NCBI GenBank assembly: GCA_026214975.1
Contig: CM047807.1
Span: 66,195,824 to 66,259,823, forward strand
Reading direction: 5' to 3'
Origin: Gentiana macrophylla
Lineage: Eukaryota > Streptophyta > Magnoliopsida > Gentianales > Gentianaceae
Length of the DNA: 64,000 nucleotides
In this document: piece after piece, positions 21,651 to 32,263 of the stretch
Layout of the letters: every line of letters begins with the position of its first letter
Position numbering within the stretch: the first letter of the stretch is position 1
Notes under the pieces: model-generated
Seen by the model: the letters and a program-made list of their open reading frames with translations, nothing else
Told to the model about the DNA's origin: nothing
Database searches by the model: none
Position numbers and translations under genes: made by a program

Positions 21651-23213
21651 TGTTAAGGGTGATTTTATACGTTTTATAAGGATATATTTTATATCAATTT
21701 CCCCCATATTCTTATGTTTTTCATAGAAATCGAGCTTTATATTGAAATATTGAGTAAATGATGTTTTCAATGGTTAAATTATAAACGAATTTAATTAGGT
21801 GCTTAAATGGTGATTTTATATGATTTTGGAATTATGTTACGCTTTTGTATGTTTTCCTAATTTGTAGATACACATTGGTTATGGAAAAGATGATCTTAAA
21901 GAGAGAAATTCGAGTGGAGAAAGAATCAAAAGGATTTATGGAAGAATAAAAGATTTAAGGAAAGAAATCAAGTTGATTGATCCACCGGATCAAGGCGTCC
22001 AGGAGTTGAACTAGCGTCCGAGTGGACGAAGCGTTTGAGGTTACGGGCGAAGGTCCATCGAAGAAATTTAGATCGTAGAGTTTGGGCCCAAGTAGACGGG
22101 CGTTTGGCACAAGTTCAAAGCGAGAATGGACGGACGTCTAAGGAATTGGACGAAAGTCCGGAGGAAGAAAATCGGATCGAGATTGAAATATCGCATTCGA
22201 CGGGCGCCCACCTAAAACGGACGAGCGTCCGTTGGCCGACTTAAGCAAACCGACTTTGTTTTCTATAAAAGGCCGCATATCCCCAACCCTAATATATACA
22301 TAATTTCTCATACACTAAAACCTAGAGGAGCAGCCGCACTTTGGGAGTCTCAAGTCCGGTCACCCGAGCTTTGTGCTCGGGTGATCCGAGTTAGATTAGG
22401 ATCGTTTATTTTCGTTTTTTGATTCATGGAGATCAACCGTTGTATAAACTATGTGAGTTCATCTCTTTGATTTATTCAATCTTCGTTTATTTTCATGATC
22501 TTGATTTATTTTGTATTTTCCTATGCAATTTAAGATGCCATGTGAATTAGATTGAAAGATTAGTTTGCTATTGATGTTTTACAATACGAGAGTTGCGTAA
22601 ATGCTAGATCACCATAGAAAGATAGGATCTTTAATCGTTAATTCGTGACAGATTAATTGGTTAATTATCTAGGTTGCTAGATTCTAAAATACGGGAGTTA
22701 ACTTGAATCTACACCTTCGTTTTGTATGGAAATTGGTCTCAACATTCGAGAGAGGAGAGATCGATAATTGAATTCACTAAGGTATTAGGGATTCATAGCT
22801 TGAGAAATAGATTCACTAAGGAATTAGGAATTCGTATCTCGTGTAAAGGTGAAACCACAATATCGAATTAAAATCATGAGATGAACTAGGATTGAAATCA
22901 CTTGGTTTGTATTATGTTTGATCCCATGTATCTTTAGTTTAGGTTGTTTTTATTGTTTGTTATAGGTTAGATTTATTTTAGTTGTTCTATCTTCGTTTAT
23001 ATGTTTTTCTTTCGTTTATTTGTTTTCATGAGTAGCAATTGAGAGAGTTAATAAGATTAGATTCAACATCCCAATTCCCTGTGGATCGACCCCTTACTTA
23101 TCTCGCTCTACTATCAACAACCCGGTATTCGGCCGGTTAAGAGTTAGTTTTGCATATAGGTTAGGGTTTATAAATTTTCTTTTTGTTTAGTGATGCAAAA
23201 AATCCTCCAAACA
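21651..23213 (+). repeat. Athila-nc 3' LTR
   Basis: A 1563-bp LTR from TGTTAAGGGT to CTCCAAACA. From about 22240 to its end it matches the 5' LTR almost base for base. Between 21980 and 22220 differences cluster at CAG or CTG sites of the 5' LTR. It is followed by the CCTAA duplication. Confidence 0.94.
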
Positions 23214-23745
23214 CCTAAGCCCAAGCTTTCAGTCAACTAACAAGATATCAAACGTTACTCCCCGGAAACAACGCCAAAATTTCTTGATAGCAAAATACTT
23301 AACCGCTAACTTTCACCGACAGAGTATCGGGTCAACGGGTGTATAGTGGTCACAAGGTTGAATCCACAGGGAGTAATGTCTAAGTACCAAAGCTAACGTA
23401 TAACTTTGTTCAGGTCAATCAAAATTTGAAATATATTATACTAATGAAGAAATAAAGATTATACTAATGAGTTTACTTCTAGGTATTAAAAGGTATAGCC
23501 GAACTATGATCCCATGAGCTACTTTTACCCCTAAGGAAGGACTTGAAAGGGACCGTGTCTTAACCGACCTACCTATCCAATGTAGTTTAACGACATCCAC
23601 GGGTGCCAACTCCTAATTCTAGTGATTGGAATGAACAACTCGATCTAACCACCCTATGTGAAGCTAACCGACTCTCCCTTTAGAAAACCGATTATCCTAA
23701 CATGATTACGCTTTAGAGATGCTCGAACAACGATGACCAAGTCAC
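23214..23745 (-). repeat. Athila-m leader, PBS and truncated 5' LTR
   Basis: After the right-hand CCTAA copy, the minus strand reads TGGCGTTGTTTCCGGGG (23260-23276), an Athila-type PBS variant. Just beyond, the LTR end ..TTTTGCTATCA lies at 23285. The LTR contains a variant of the Athila phrase seen in the other LTRs ('gaatccacagggagtaatg' on the plus strand, about 23361-23379). It is cut near 23745 where Tat-1 pol sequence begins, so about 460 bp remains. Confidence 0.78.
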
Positions 23746-24166
23746 TGCTGGAAATTATATGTAGATGGAGCTTCGAACCTCCAACGCTGTAGGGTAGGGA
23801 TCATATTGTTGGAGCCGGTCATCTTAGAGGGAAAAAAAAGGCTCTAAGATTGGATTTCACTGCTTCAAAGTATCAGGTAGAATACGATTTGGTAATAGCA
23901 GGGCTTGAGCTCGGAAAGGCCATGAAAGTTGAAAATGTAGAAGTTTTTTGTGACTCACAGTTGGTACTCAATCAAGTTAAGGGCTCATATGGAATTCACT
24001 CTGAGATACTGCAGAAATATATCACTCTCGTCAGAAAACTAAAGGAGAGATTCAGTTATTGCGAATTTGTCAAGATACCACGAAAGGATAATAAACGAGC
24101 TGACTATTTGTCAACATTAAATTGCAAGGATGAAATATGTAATCTAGCCATCATGGTAGGCACCTG
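23745..24166 (+). pseudogene. pol: Tat-1 second RNase H domain
   Basis: It starts with LYVDGASN, passes a frameshift near 23800, then runs LDFTASKYQVEYDLVIAG, VEVFCDSQLVLNQVKGSYG and IPRKDNKRADYLSTL. These match the extra RNase H of Tat elements: VDG Asp, the Glu of VEYD, CDSQ Asp, and an Asp in the RADYLS region. Tat-2 carries the same domain at 60777-61150. Confidence 0.85.
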
Positions 24167-24196
24167 ACCGAACCGGCAATCAACCCAACCGAGATT

Positions 24197-25440
24197 ATGG
24201 ATTTCCGTCCCACCAACCCATGTTGGATCGACAAGATAAAGGAGTATATCGAATTAGGAATGCTTCAAACAGATCCTAAGGAGGCCAGAGCCTTGATTAG
24301 AAGAGTAGCTAGGTACACTCTGTTGAATGATGTATTGTATCAGAAATCATTTTTCCAAGCCATTATCGCGATGCGTACGACCCGAGGAGGTCGAAGGAGT
24401 GCTGATGGAGCTTCATGAAGGAGTGTGCGGCGGTCATCTTGCAAGTCGCACGCTCACTCAGAAAATATTACTAGCCGGATATTATTGGCCTCAGCTCGTA
24501 GATGACGCTGTATGCAAGAAAATGTGATAAATGTCAAAGGTTCGCCGACATCCCTAGGTTACCGTCAGTCGAACAGAGTATAGTCGTTGACGCGTGGCTG
24601 TTTGATATATGGGCCATCGATCTTATCGGCCCACTCCATAAAAGGCGGTCAGGGTGTAAGTACGTGGTCATCACCGTTGACTACTTCACAAAATGGATCG
24701 AGGCCAGAGCCTTAGTGAAGACCAAATCAAAGGATATCATCTACTTTTTACTCGATCAAGTTTGGACCAGATTCGGAGTCCTAAAGGCGATAGTCTCTGA
24801 CCACGATCAGCAGTTCAGAGACAAATTTACATAGTTCTTCATAGAGTATAATGTAAAACATTGGAAATCATCGGTGTGTTATCCACAGGGAAACGGTCAA
24901 GCCAAAAATGCCAACAAGAAAGTATTAAGCGTGTTGAAAAAGAGCCTGGATGAGAAGGCCGGAAAATTGGTAGATCACCTGCCAACGGCCCTATGGGCGC
25001 TCAGAACCTTGAGGAAACCCACAACTGGTGAAACCCCATTTGCGTTGACATAAGGAACGGAGGTTATGGCTCTGGTAGAAATGGCCCTTCCTAGTCTGAG
25101 AATCTCACATTTTCAGCGAGGTCGAAAATCCACTAATGAGAAAGCTTGATCTTGATCTATTGGAGGAAAAACACATTAATTCATATTGCCGCTTAAAAAA
25201 CTGCAAGCAAGCAGACAAAAGGCACCATGATAAGCGTATTCACGATCATCATTTCGTGGTGTGGGATTATGTTCTGAGGAAAAGACAAGCCACCGTACAT
25301 GAGGCCGAGAAAGGAATACTGTCTGAAAATTGGGAGGGTAATGAAGAAAGGAACCTATGTCCTAACAGATAAGCACGGCCGCGAGTACAACAGGCCTTGG
25401 CACGCTGACAACTTGATGAGATATTACATGAAAGAGCAAT
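24197..25440 (+). pseudogene. pol: Tat-1 integrase
   Basis: The zinc-binding region (ELHEGVCGGHLASRTL, then CDKCQRFA) leads into the catalytic core (WAIDLIGPL, FTKWIEARALVKTK, AIVSDHDQQFRDKF). The core Asp residues are visible; the Glu lies in a diverged GQAKNANKKV stretch where the usual VEAANK has changed. The C-terminal tail (TYVLTDKHGREYNRPW) ends near 25440. Stops and frameshifts lie near 24365, 24525, 24834, 25050 and 25370. Confidence 0.87.
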
Positions 25441-25966
25441 ACCTTCTATTTTGTGTAAGAACAAAATGTGCTTTGTAAAAGGGCATCAGGCCCCATCTGT
25501 TTTGAATGAATAATCTACTTTGGCGATTATAAGCTAAAGAAAAAACATAAATTGCCGCTTCGTTTCTGACAAGCCTGCGATCCAAATTACCCAGGCTTAT
25601 CCGAAACAAGGGGGCCCAGATGAAAAGTCATCAGAACGACAAAACCATTGTTTGGACCGTGTCATGAAGATCAAGTCAGCCACTCTCAAAACAAGGGGAC
25701 CGCATAAAGGGATTTTTTATTCAACAAATTACAGCGAGCACAAAGAGACAGCGAAATGTTTTGAGAATAGATTTCATTTTTATTGGAAATACGTTATGGG
25801 GAGCTCATGAAAACAATCAAGATCAAGTAAAGAAACAAAGCAAAAGAAAATTTTCATTCAAAACGTGCAAACAAGATAATTTGTGCATCATTACAAAGAC
25901 AAACGAGCATATATTTATCTGTTAGGCAAATCGGCATCCCCGAAGTACTAACAACAAGATAGGAAA
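25441..25966. other. Tat-1 region between integrase and antisense genes
   Basis: Contains short G-rich tracts ('caagggggcccag', 'aaaacaaggggaccgc') that could be remnants of internal purine tracts. No ORF or recognised site. Confidence 0.45.
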
Positions 25967-26654
25967 TCATCCCACCAAAAGGGATGCGGCAACTACCCCA
26001 ATGGCCATGGAAAACATGATAGCGTCACGATGAATCAGGATGCCCCAGACGATATTCACATAAGGAACAACAAGGGCATGAAGGAGAAGAGCTTCGTCCT
26101 CTGTAACCTCATCGAAATCTTCAGTCAATAGAGCACAGCTAATGATAAACTTCCCGATCGCTTTGAGACAGCTCAGAAGAAGCACCCAGAGGTAAACGAT
26201 TTCTCCTTCCAAGAAACAGACAACGGCAAGCACAAATCTCCTGGTACCGTTTGCTGACCTCGTCGCCAGGATCCCAAAACACCTCATAATGAGTGGCCGG
26301 ATCAAAAGCAAGAATGCAAAAGAGCCCGTTGATGGCCTCCGGAGAGAAACAAATAGAAACACCCCGGAGAGAGCTCGAGCTGATGTCCTCACCGGAAATG
26401 GACTCTACTAGGACCGATTAGAACTCACGAACAAGGCTAACGTTGTACGTTACCCCCGGAGGACCTCCGATGAAATCCCACCACCCGGAAAGTTGCACAC
26501 GAAGTAAAGTGCCTCCTCTCTCAACCTTTTCCACATTCAGGCCGCTCTCTCTCAACGTCTTCAACCTCTGAAAATACCCTTAATAGTTTCCACAAGCAGT
26601 GCGGGAAGCCGTGTAGAAAAAAGAAGAAGGGTCACGATCAACGAGGGAATACAT
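25967..26654 (-). pseudogene. Tat-1 antisense ORF A, putative plant-transposon-protein domain
   Basis: Minus strand, start MYSLVDRDP at 26654. One frame gives NVSLVREF, then LRGVSICFSPEAINGLF. After a frameshift near 26200, another frame gives ISCALLTEDFDEVTEDEALL and LHALVVPYVNI. Together these follow the order of the 'putative plant transposon protein' domain (Transposase_32 as I recall it). The unshifted frame would suggest a hydrophobic protein, which I regard as an artefact. Stops near 26580 and 26410 confirm decay. The function is unknown. Confidence 0.6.
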
Positions 26655-27329
26655 GGTAAGAAAGTAAAGAAATGGATTGAAAAATAGCAAATGAGATTTT
26701 GGAATTTTCAAGTAAGGGAAGACCGGAGAGGTCCCTCCCTTTTATAGAGAAAGAGGGGAAGAGCAGAATGGTCGAGATTGAAATGATCAAGCGGTTAGGA
26801 TTCACATGGGTCATCCCAATATTTCTATTTCAAAAGCTTCATTTAATGCCAGGCAGTTACCGAAAAAGCATTCAATGCCAGCGACCTCAATGCCTGGGTT
26901 CTACGTTGTTATTTCCAGCGACCTCAATGCCTAGCGCCTTTGACTTCTCTTGGAAACAAGGGGCCGCACATCGTAATTTTCATTTCAACCTAGCGAAGTC
27001 CAAAAGCCAGGTCCGATTTTATATCTAGCTATTTTTGGCTATCTCAATGTTCAACACTCTCAACCTCGCCAAAAAATGGGGCCTCATACATACACTCCAA
27101 AATCAAAATGCGAATTGCAAACTCAAAAAGGAATTCTCGAACGAAAGAAAGCAGGAAAGAAGGATAAAGACAAGCATTCAACAGCCAAAAGTGGCCACAA
27201 GTCAACAAAATTACAAAAACAATAATATGATCCTTCAAAAAGCAAAACAGTTAACGATTACAACCATGGAAAGCTAATGTAAATCATTTGAAGGAGAACG
27301 GGTGTGATCGCCAGTTAAATTGATGAACT
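26655..27329. other. Tat-1 spacer between antisense ORFs A and B
   Basis: No convincing coding sequence. It holds a short repeated phrase ('ccagcgacctcaatgcct', about 26878-26896 and 26917-26934). It should contain the promoter and leader of ORF A on the minus strand. Confidence 0.4.
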
Positions 27330-30300
27330 CATCGCCAGCCTGGAGATCCTCATCATCGCCGCCCCCTGCAACCGGCGTGGACACCCCCTTTACCAAAGTG
27401 GTCAGTTTACCTCATTGTGAAGAGGAGGATCCCACACCTCCAAACCCTTCTTCACCTGATCCGCAGAAAATTCGGCAATATACTCATCGGTGTAAGGAAT
27501 ATTTGGATGAAAGGCCAACAAGTAAGGTTCCCTCTGAGATAAGCCGACCCACTTCCCCGATTCCTCAAGGCTAACAGAGTCCCTGCCACGATCGGACCAA
27601 AAACAGCGAGCAAGATGATAGAAGCCTTGGTCGAAGCTCGCCTTCTGAATATCTAATAAGTCATCAGATTTTCTTTATTCAGCTATAGCAGAAGGCCCAT
27701 CCACCACGGCTGCTCTCTTAGCTTCAACGAGTTGCTCCTCCAAACGTGCAATCTTTTCCTGCACAGTTTTCAACTGCTCCACGGACTATTTGGCGGCCAT
27801 ACTCAAGCCCGCTACTTTCTTTTCAAGTTTCTCTTTAAGCTCCTTGCAGTCCTTGTTATCCTTCCTCAGGGGAGCATTCTCTTGTAGAGTATTGGTGCAC
27901 TTATCTTCAAGGTCTGCTTTGGCTTTCTTATTCAAAAGCAGCAGTGACCTTCTTAAGCTCGGCCTTGCATTTACGTGCAGCACTGAAAGCCTTATCAATG
28001 TGAGTCCCTAGCTGGAATAAGGAAAGGATGAGTTCACTGAAATAATAAAGAAAATCATAAAAAGATAAGTAATTAAAGCTTACCATGGCAGAAGCAAGTC
28101 CAAATTGGCCGGCGAGATCCATAAGCTCATCGTCGTCCTTTCCTGGAGACGCCATCTCCTAGACAACCACACGAGTGGCGATCCCTTTACCGATCTCTAG
28201 CTGAGCACCAGGCGACGTGTCCCAAGCAAGTCGATTAAGAGGAATGACATCATCAATATCATCCCTCAACAAAGCCGTTTTCTCCATGCCTATAGGCCCC
28301 TTTGTAAATTCAGAGTCCAGCCAGAGAACCACTTTTCTAGTAAAACCGCGAGGGAAAGGTTCCCTTGATGGCACTTCTGACTCATCAGCGACTTGCTTGC
28401 CCCCCATCTCAACCCGCTCAGTAACATCATCAGCTCGCCCTTCAGTCGGGTTAGATCCCTCACCACCTCCGAAGTCAGCAATGACCTTGGCCTTCTCTAC
28501 AGAAACTTTGGATTTTTTAGAGGCATGAGACTCTTTTGCGGACCCATCCTCCTGGGACCTCTTTTGTGCCTCATCAGTTTCTTTGGAGCACGCTCCGACA
28601 CTTATCCCTTTTTGTCCTTGTTGTGAGGGAATGAAAGTCTCAACGACAATGGAGGCGTCCACTGTCCGCGGAACCCTCTCAGGCGCCCTCATCAAGAGCT
28701 CTTTTCTGGCCTTAGCATTAGCCTCGGTGTGCCTCTTAGCCTCTGCCCGCCTCTCATTGGCATCAACCATGGCGACTGCAACAAATGGGTCCATCAATAT
28801 TGATAAAGATAATAAACATACTGAAAGAAAAGGAAAAAAGCAACAAAAGAGAATTACGGCGAGGCCTTCTGTTGGGATCGCCAAAACAAACTGCACACTC
28901 GGAATGAAAACATCTTCCCAAATTACACTCTCCTAACCCGTATGAATCAGGCTTCTCAGGATCTATATCAACGAAAGGCGCATATATTCGCGGTCCTACT
29001 ATCACAGCCCTACTAGGATATGGTTCCGCCACATCTATTAGATCAACCCATGACATGTTCCTCATCGATTGCTCGGCCCCATCTAAATTTATGAGCTTCA
29101 AAAGGCCATTGACAAATCAAAACTCTGTAAAATATAGAGGCTCAATTAACAAAGTCGACGATTTACCTCTATGCGAACCGTCATTCGGGAAAGGACAACC
29201 GACTTTAGACTCAACTTTGAGAACCCGATCACCCCAGTGATGTATCTTGTTTGGAAGATGGAAAAACAGACGGGGAATCTTTGTCCCCAATGAGATCTGC
29301 CCCGGGATCAAGGTCCCGCAGAAGGTGTAAAAGTGATTGAAGATTGAAAGAGTGGGCTCTTCATTATCCGACATAATACTATAAAGGACATGATTTGTAT
29401 GTCGGCCTCCACAGCAAAATCACTAGGCAAAGCATTCATTTGGCGAAGCACCTTCACCACAAAGTGTCAAAAGGAGGTCGAAATCTGGCATAATAATGGT
29501 CGAAATGCAAAACCTGGGCCCTGTTTGGTTTCGGGTTGGATTGGTGTTGAATTGAGTCATGAGAGAGAAAATAAAGTAAATTAATGATTATAAAGTTGAA
29601 ATGTTGTATTGAAATTTGTGTAGATGAAGAAATGATTGGTGAGAGAAATTTTAATGAAATATTATATTGATAAAGTAATGGTTGAATAGTGTAGGTGGTG
29701 AATAAATTGAATTGATTAATATTATTTTATTTATTGAAGGTGAAATGATTGGTGAGAGAAATTATAATAAAATAATAAAATCAATAAAATAATAGTAAAT
29801 AAGATAGTGTGTGAATAAATTATTGAGTTGGATCCAAATTGATCCAACCCAGCCTTAAACCAAACATGAGCTTTATCCCTGGGGCTACGAGAGCCAATGC
29901 GATCATCACGCTCATCCAGTTTACACTTATCCTTCTCTTTCACAAAGTCAAAGAGAGAAAACCTATATAATTCGGGATCTCTGTTGAATCTGCGTTGGAG
30001 GGTCCTAGCAAGATTTTTGCTGGTTTGAATCCGTACCTACTCCTTCTCAAGACCTTTCTCATACTCAACCAAGCAAGTAAACTCGTTCTGAGTCTTCAGA
30101 TTATTGGGTTTCAACGGTTTCCCATTTGCTGACTCTTCGACAGTAGTAGCTGGTGCGACAACTCTCTTTTTCTTCCTCCTTGGAGGACAATCCCAAGAAA
30201 GGCGACGGGGAAGTGGTTGGTTTTCATCTTCACTCTCCCCCATAAGTTCAATAAAGGAATCTACATCAGCGACATCCGGACCCTCATCACCCGCGGTGCC

Positions 30301-30790
30301 ACTTGTACTAGCTTCATCCCCGCTTTCAGCTGCACCGACCAGGTTGCGACCTTTTTTCCGTTTTGTCCCCAACAAAGGTATGACAATGTCTAAACCAAAA
30401 GGGTCATCATCTAATCGCCTTGTGGCCACCATCTCAGCCAGTTCGTCTACTAGATCATCTCGGGCAGGCTCACTGGAACTGGGGTCATCATCTCCCCCAT
30501 CGTTGGGATCATAATCAAACACCTCTTGATCATCATCGGACCCTCCCCCCCCCCCCCTTCAGGGTGCATTCGCTATCAGACAACCAGAAAAACAAGAGGG
30601 AAAGGTGGAGCGTTATCACCTTGATAAGGGAAAACAAGCCGGAAAAGATGTCCTCACCCGTCTCGACACCTTCCCCTCTGTTTTTCTCAACATAAAATGG
30701 AAACAAAATGCCCATGTGAACCGTCACAAAGACACCAGCTTTTGGTTCAGAATTCATAACAAAAAGCAATAACATCGAAGAGAGCAGCAT
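27330..30790 (-). pseudogene. Tat-1 antisense ORF B, gypsy-antisense 'transposase-like' protein with coiled coil
   Basis: A multi-part minus-strand gene. An acidic N-terminal part (VFDYDPNDGGDDDPSSSEPA) lies near 30520. A globular part contains TLSIFNHFYTF and IPRLFFHLPNKIHHWGD (29374-29180). A charged linker (28890-28160) and a Lys/Glu/Leu-rich coiled coil (28155-27786) follow. Likely introns are visible: a CATG/GTAAG donor near 28085 and a TTCCAG acceptor near 28016. A C14-type run at 30543-30556 and a MITE at 29521-29867 interrupt it. It resembles antisense proteins of Tat elements (putative gypsy-type transposase, PF04195 as I recall), but I am not certain of the family. Confidence 0.5.
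29521..29867. mobile_element. Candidate MITE inside antisense ORF B
   Basis: About 347 bp of A/T-rich sequence is bounded by inverted ends: TGTTTGGTTT on the left, AAACCAAACA on the right, extending imperfectly inward (..GGGTTGGAT and ATCCAACCC). Flanking bases read as ORF B coding sequence. Internally 'aatgattggtgagagaaatt' occurs twice, 111 bp apart. No target duplication could be fixed, so the superfamily is open. Confidence 0.65.
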
Positions 30791-31380
30791 TCACACGTAA
30801 ACAACAATGAAAAATCAGGAGGAAAACCAAGAGGAAGTAATGAAAATCAGGGAAATTACCTGCCTTGGAGGTGATAATTAGATCGGAAACTGGAATTAAG
30901 TGGCCGGAACCTTCAATCTTCTGCCAGAACCTTCAATCTGCTGCAAGAACTTTCCCTTGAGCTTGGAATGAAAGGAACCAAGAATTCCAAATAGTAAAAG
31001 TATATGCGAAATGGAGTGAGGGACTTCATATAGGCTGTCTTTTGATCCTACGGCTGCATCTTAATTTATCCAACGGTCTAGATTCAGGCGGTCTTTTCGA
31101 ATTTCGAATTTAAAAAACCGTCATCATTATTGGACAACAATCGAGGCTCACACAACTACGTGGTTGGTTATTGAGTTAGCTATCTTTTATCCCATGCCCT
31201 GATCTTACCCCTCAACGGCTCCACTATCCACGACAGATATCCCACTCCGACTAAAACAAAAATTGTCACCAAAAAGGAGCTTAGTCCCAATAAGCTCACA
31301 ATGGGTATACATCACCGCAAAGGTGCTCAGTCCAAATAAGCCCATGAAGGGTATTACTACCCAAAATAAGACAGTGTTCT
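30791..31380. other. Tat-1 3' noncoding region upstream of the tandem repeat
   Basis: Noncoding on the pol strand; it includes the presumed promoter region of antisense ORF B. The phrase 'cagaaccttcaatct' is repeated with variation near 30910-30940. Nothing else recognised. Confidence 0.45.
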
Positions 31381-31513
31381 TAATAGCACAGCATGATAAA
31401 ACCTTCTACTTAATAGCGCGGCATAATAAGACCGTCTGCTTAATAGCGTGGTGTGATAAGTCCGTCTGCTTAATAGCGCGGTGTGATCAGCCCGTCTGCT
31501 TAATAGTGCGGTG
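31381..31513 (+). repeat. 30-bp tandem repeat, about 4.4 copies
   Basis: Units start at 31381, 31411, 31441, 31471 and 31501 (partial), each opening TAATAGCGCGGTGTGATAAG or a close variant. Tandem repeats between pol and the 3' LTR are characteristic of Tat/Ogre elements. The repeat is open in one frame only because 30 is a multiple of three; I do not regard it as coding. Confidence 0.88.
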
Positions 31514-31689
31514 CCCATGGAAATCTGCTTCATTGCATGACCTTAAAAAACAAGTCGCATGACGACACCGAGGTTACTAAAAACCAACACAACATTCAGT
31601 GCTCAAACAGAGCCGCTGGCAATCCATGAACACACTTTACTCCATGCTTTCATTTCGAGAAAATGCCTAGGATACGGAGTAGGGGCCAT

Positions 31690-32263
31690 TCATATTCCTA
31701 AATCATGATGCCACCTATGGATCCCCTATCTGAACCTTTCCAGCTACCAGGCTAGGAAACATGGGCGTCGGCGACGATACAGCTCGAATTGGGATCGCCG
31801 GCCAAAGGTCCCCGCCAAGAGCCTCCAACCCTGCAACATTATTAGAAAGTGAGGGGGCAGCCCGCAACCTTGGGCGATTGAGGTCCGTCAGAGACCATGA
31901 GAGCCTATACAGAAGTAAGTAGGGAATCAGCCAGATGACAAGAAAGATGACATGCGACCATACGCTTGGCGACCTGATATACACTTGGCACCGCATCGAA
32001 GGGATACCGTACTTAATTGTCTATAGCTAAAACCCTAGCTTCTTCTACCTCCAATAAAAGGGGGCTCAATGTAACCATGAAAGATATACACAATAAATAG
32101 AAAACAAGGCAAAACTATGCCAAATTGCATACTCTCTACTATTCATATTGTGCCACTACTTCACCGCCGTGCACCACCGGCTTGCATCACTGTCATACAC
32201 TTTTATTGCAAGATATCCACCATTTACACCATCGCTAAATCACCGTGATTATTTTGACACACA
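31690..32263 (+). repeat. Tat-1 3' LTR
   Basis: Aligned by eye with the Tat-2 5' LTR (56472-57100): shared 'gccacctatg', 'ccccgccaagagcctccaac', 'ataaaagg', and an end ACACA or ATCA. A TATA-like AATAAAAGG lies near 32051. A purine tract precedes it. The next five bases are GTTGG, the same as after the Tat-2 5' LTR, which leaves some doubt whether this is a 3' LTR or a 5' LTR that lost its internal region. Confidence 0.7.

Larger units (their letters stand above)
16750..23213 (+). mobile_element. Athila-nc: complete non-coding Athila-like element
   Basis: A structurally complete 6464-bp element: 5' LTR (16750-18315), Athila PBS, a 3.3-kb internal region without a credible ORF, PPT and 3' LTR (21651-23213). 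CCTAA flanks both sides (16745-16749 and 23214-23218). The LTRs are near-identical along most of their length, suggesting fairly recent insertion. With no gag or pol it would need proteins in trans. The PBS, PPT and 3' hairpins tie it to Athila elements such as Athila-X. It could be called a LARD-like derivative. Confidence 0.92.
12996..23745 (-). mobile_element. Athila-m: minus-strand Athila-type Ty3/gypsy, split by a nested insertion
   Basis: The coding block at 12996-16749 reads gag, protease, RT, RNase H and integrase start from right to left. The leader, PBS and part of the 5' LTR follow at 23214-23745. Athila-nc (16750-23213) was inserted in the leader just upstream of gag, duplicating CCTAA. 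The integrase end is cut by the LTR at 12821-12995, and the 5' LTR is cut where Tat-1 begins near 23745. The RT motif FMDDF and the protease CDLGAS are characteristic of Athila. Confidence 0.88.
23745..32263 (+). mobile_element. Tat-1: 5'-truncated Tat-type Ty3/gypsy element
   Basis: Plus-strand pol begins abruptly in a second (archaeal-like) RNase H domain and continues into integrase. A ~6-kb region with two minus-strand genes, a tandem repeat, a purine tract (about 31674-31688) and a 3' LTR follows. The extra RNase H and the antisense genes are hallmarks of the Tat lineage. The 5' LTR, gag, protease and RT are missing, probably removed by the junction with the Athila-m LTR. Homologous modules are in Tat-2. 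Confidence 0.82.

Noticed and set aside
22035..22525. ORFs inside the Athila-nc LTRs
   Set aside because: They are not kept between the two LTR copies and cross the box cluster, TATA and R region.
25967..26392. A hydrophobic membrane protein on the minus strand
   Set aside because: Its N-terminal half is an out-of-frame reading of a better domain frame (GVSICFSPEAINGLF). Only the C-terminal half looks genuine.
31263..31562. A coding gene over the 30-bp repeat
   Set aside because: Open only because the repeat length is a multiple of three. No family resemblance; it lies in the Tat 3' noncoding region.
31690..32263. Reading this LTR as a 5' LTR because GTTGG follows it, as in Tat-2
   Set aside because: Five bases are too few. 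Purine-rich sequence and the Tat 3' region precede it, so 3' LTR is preferred, with doubt noted.
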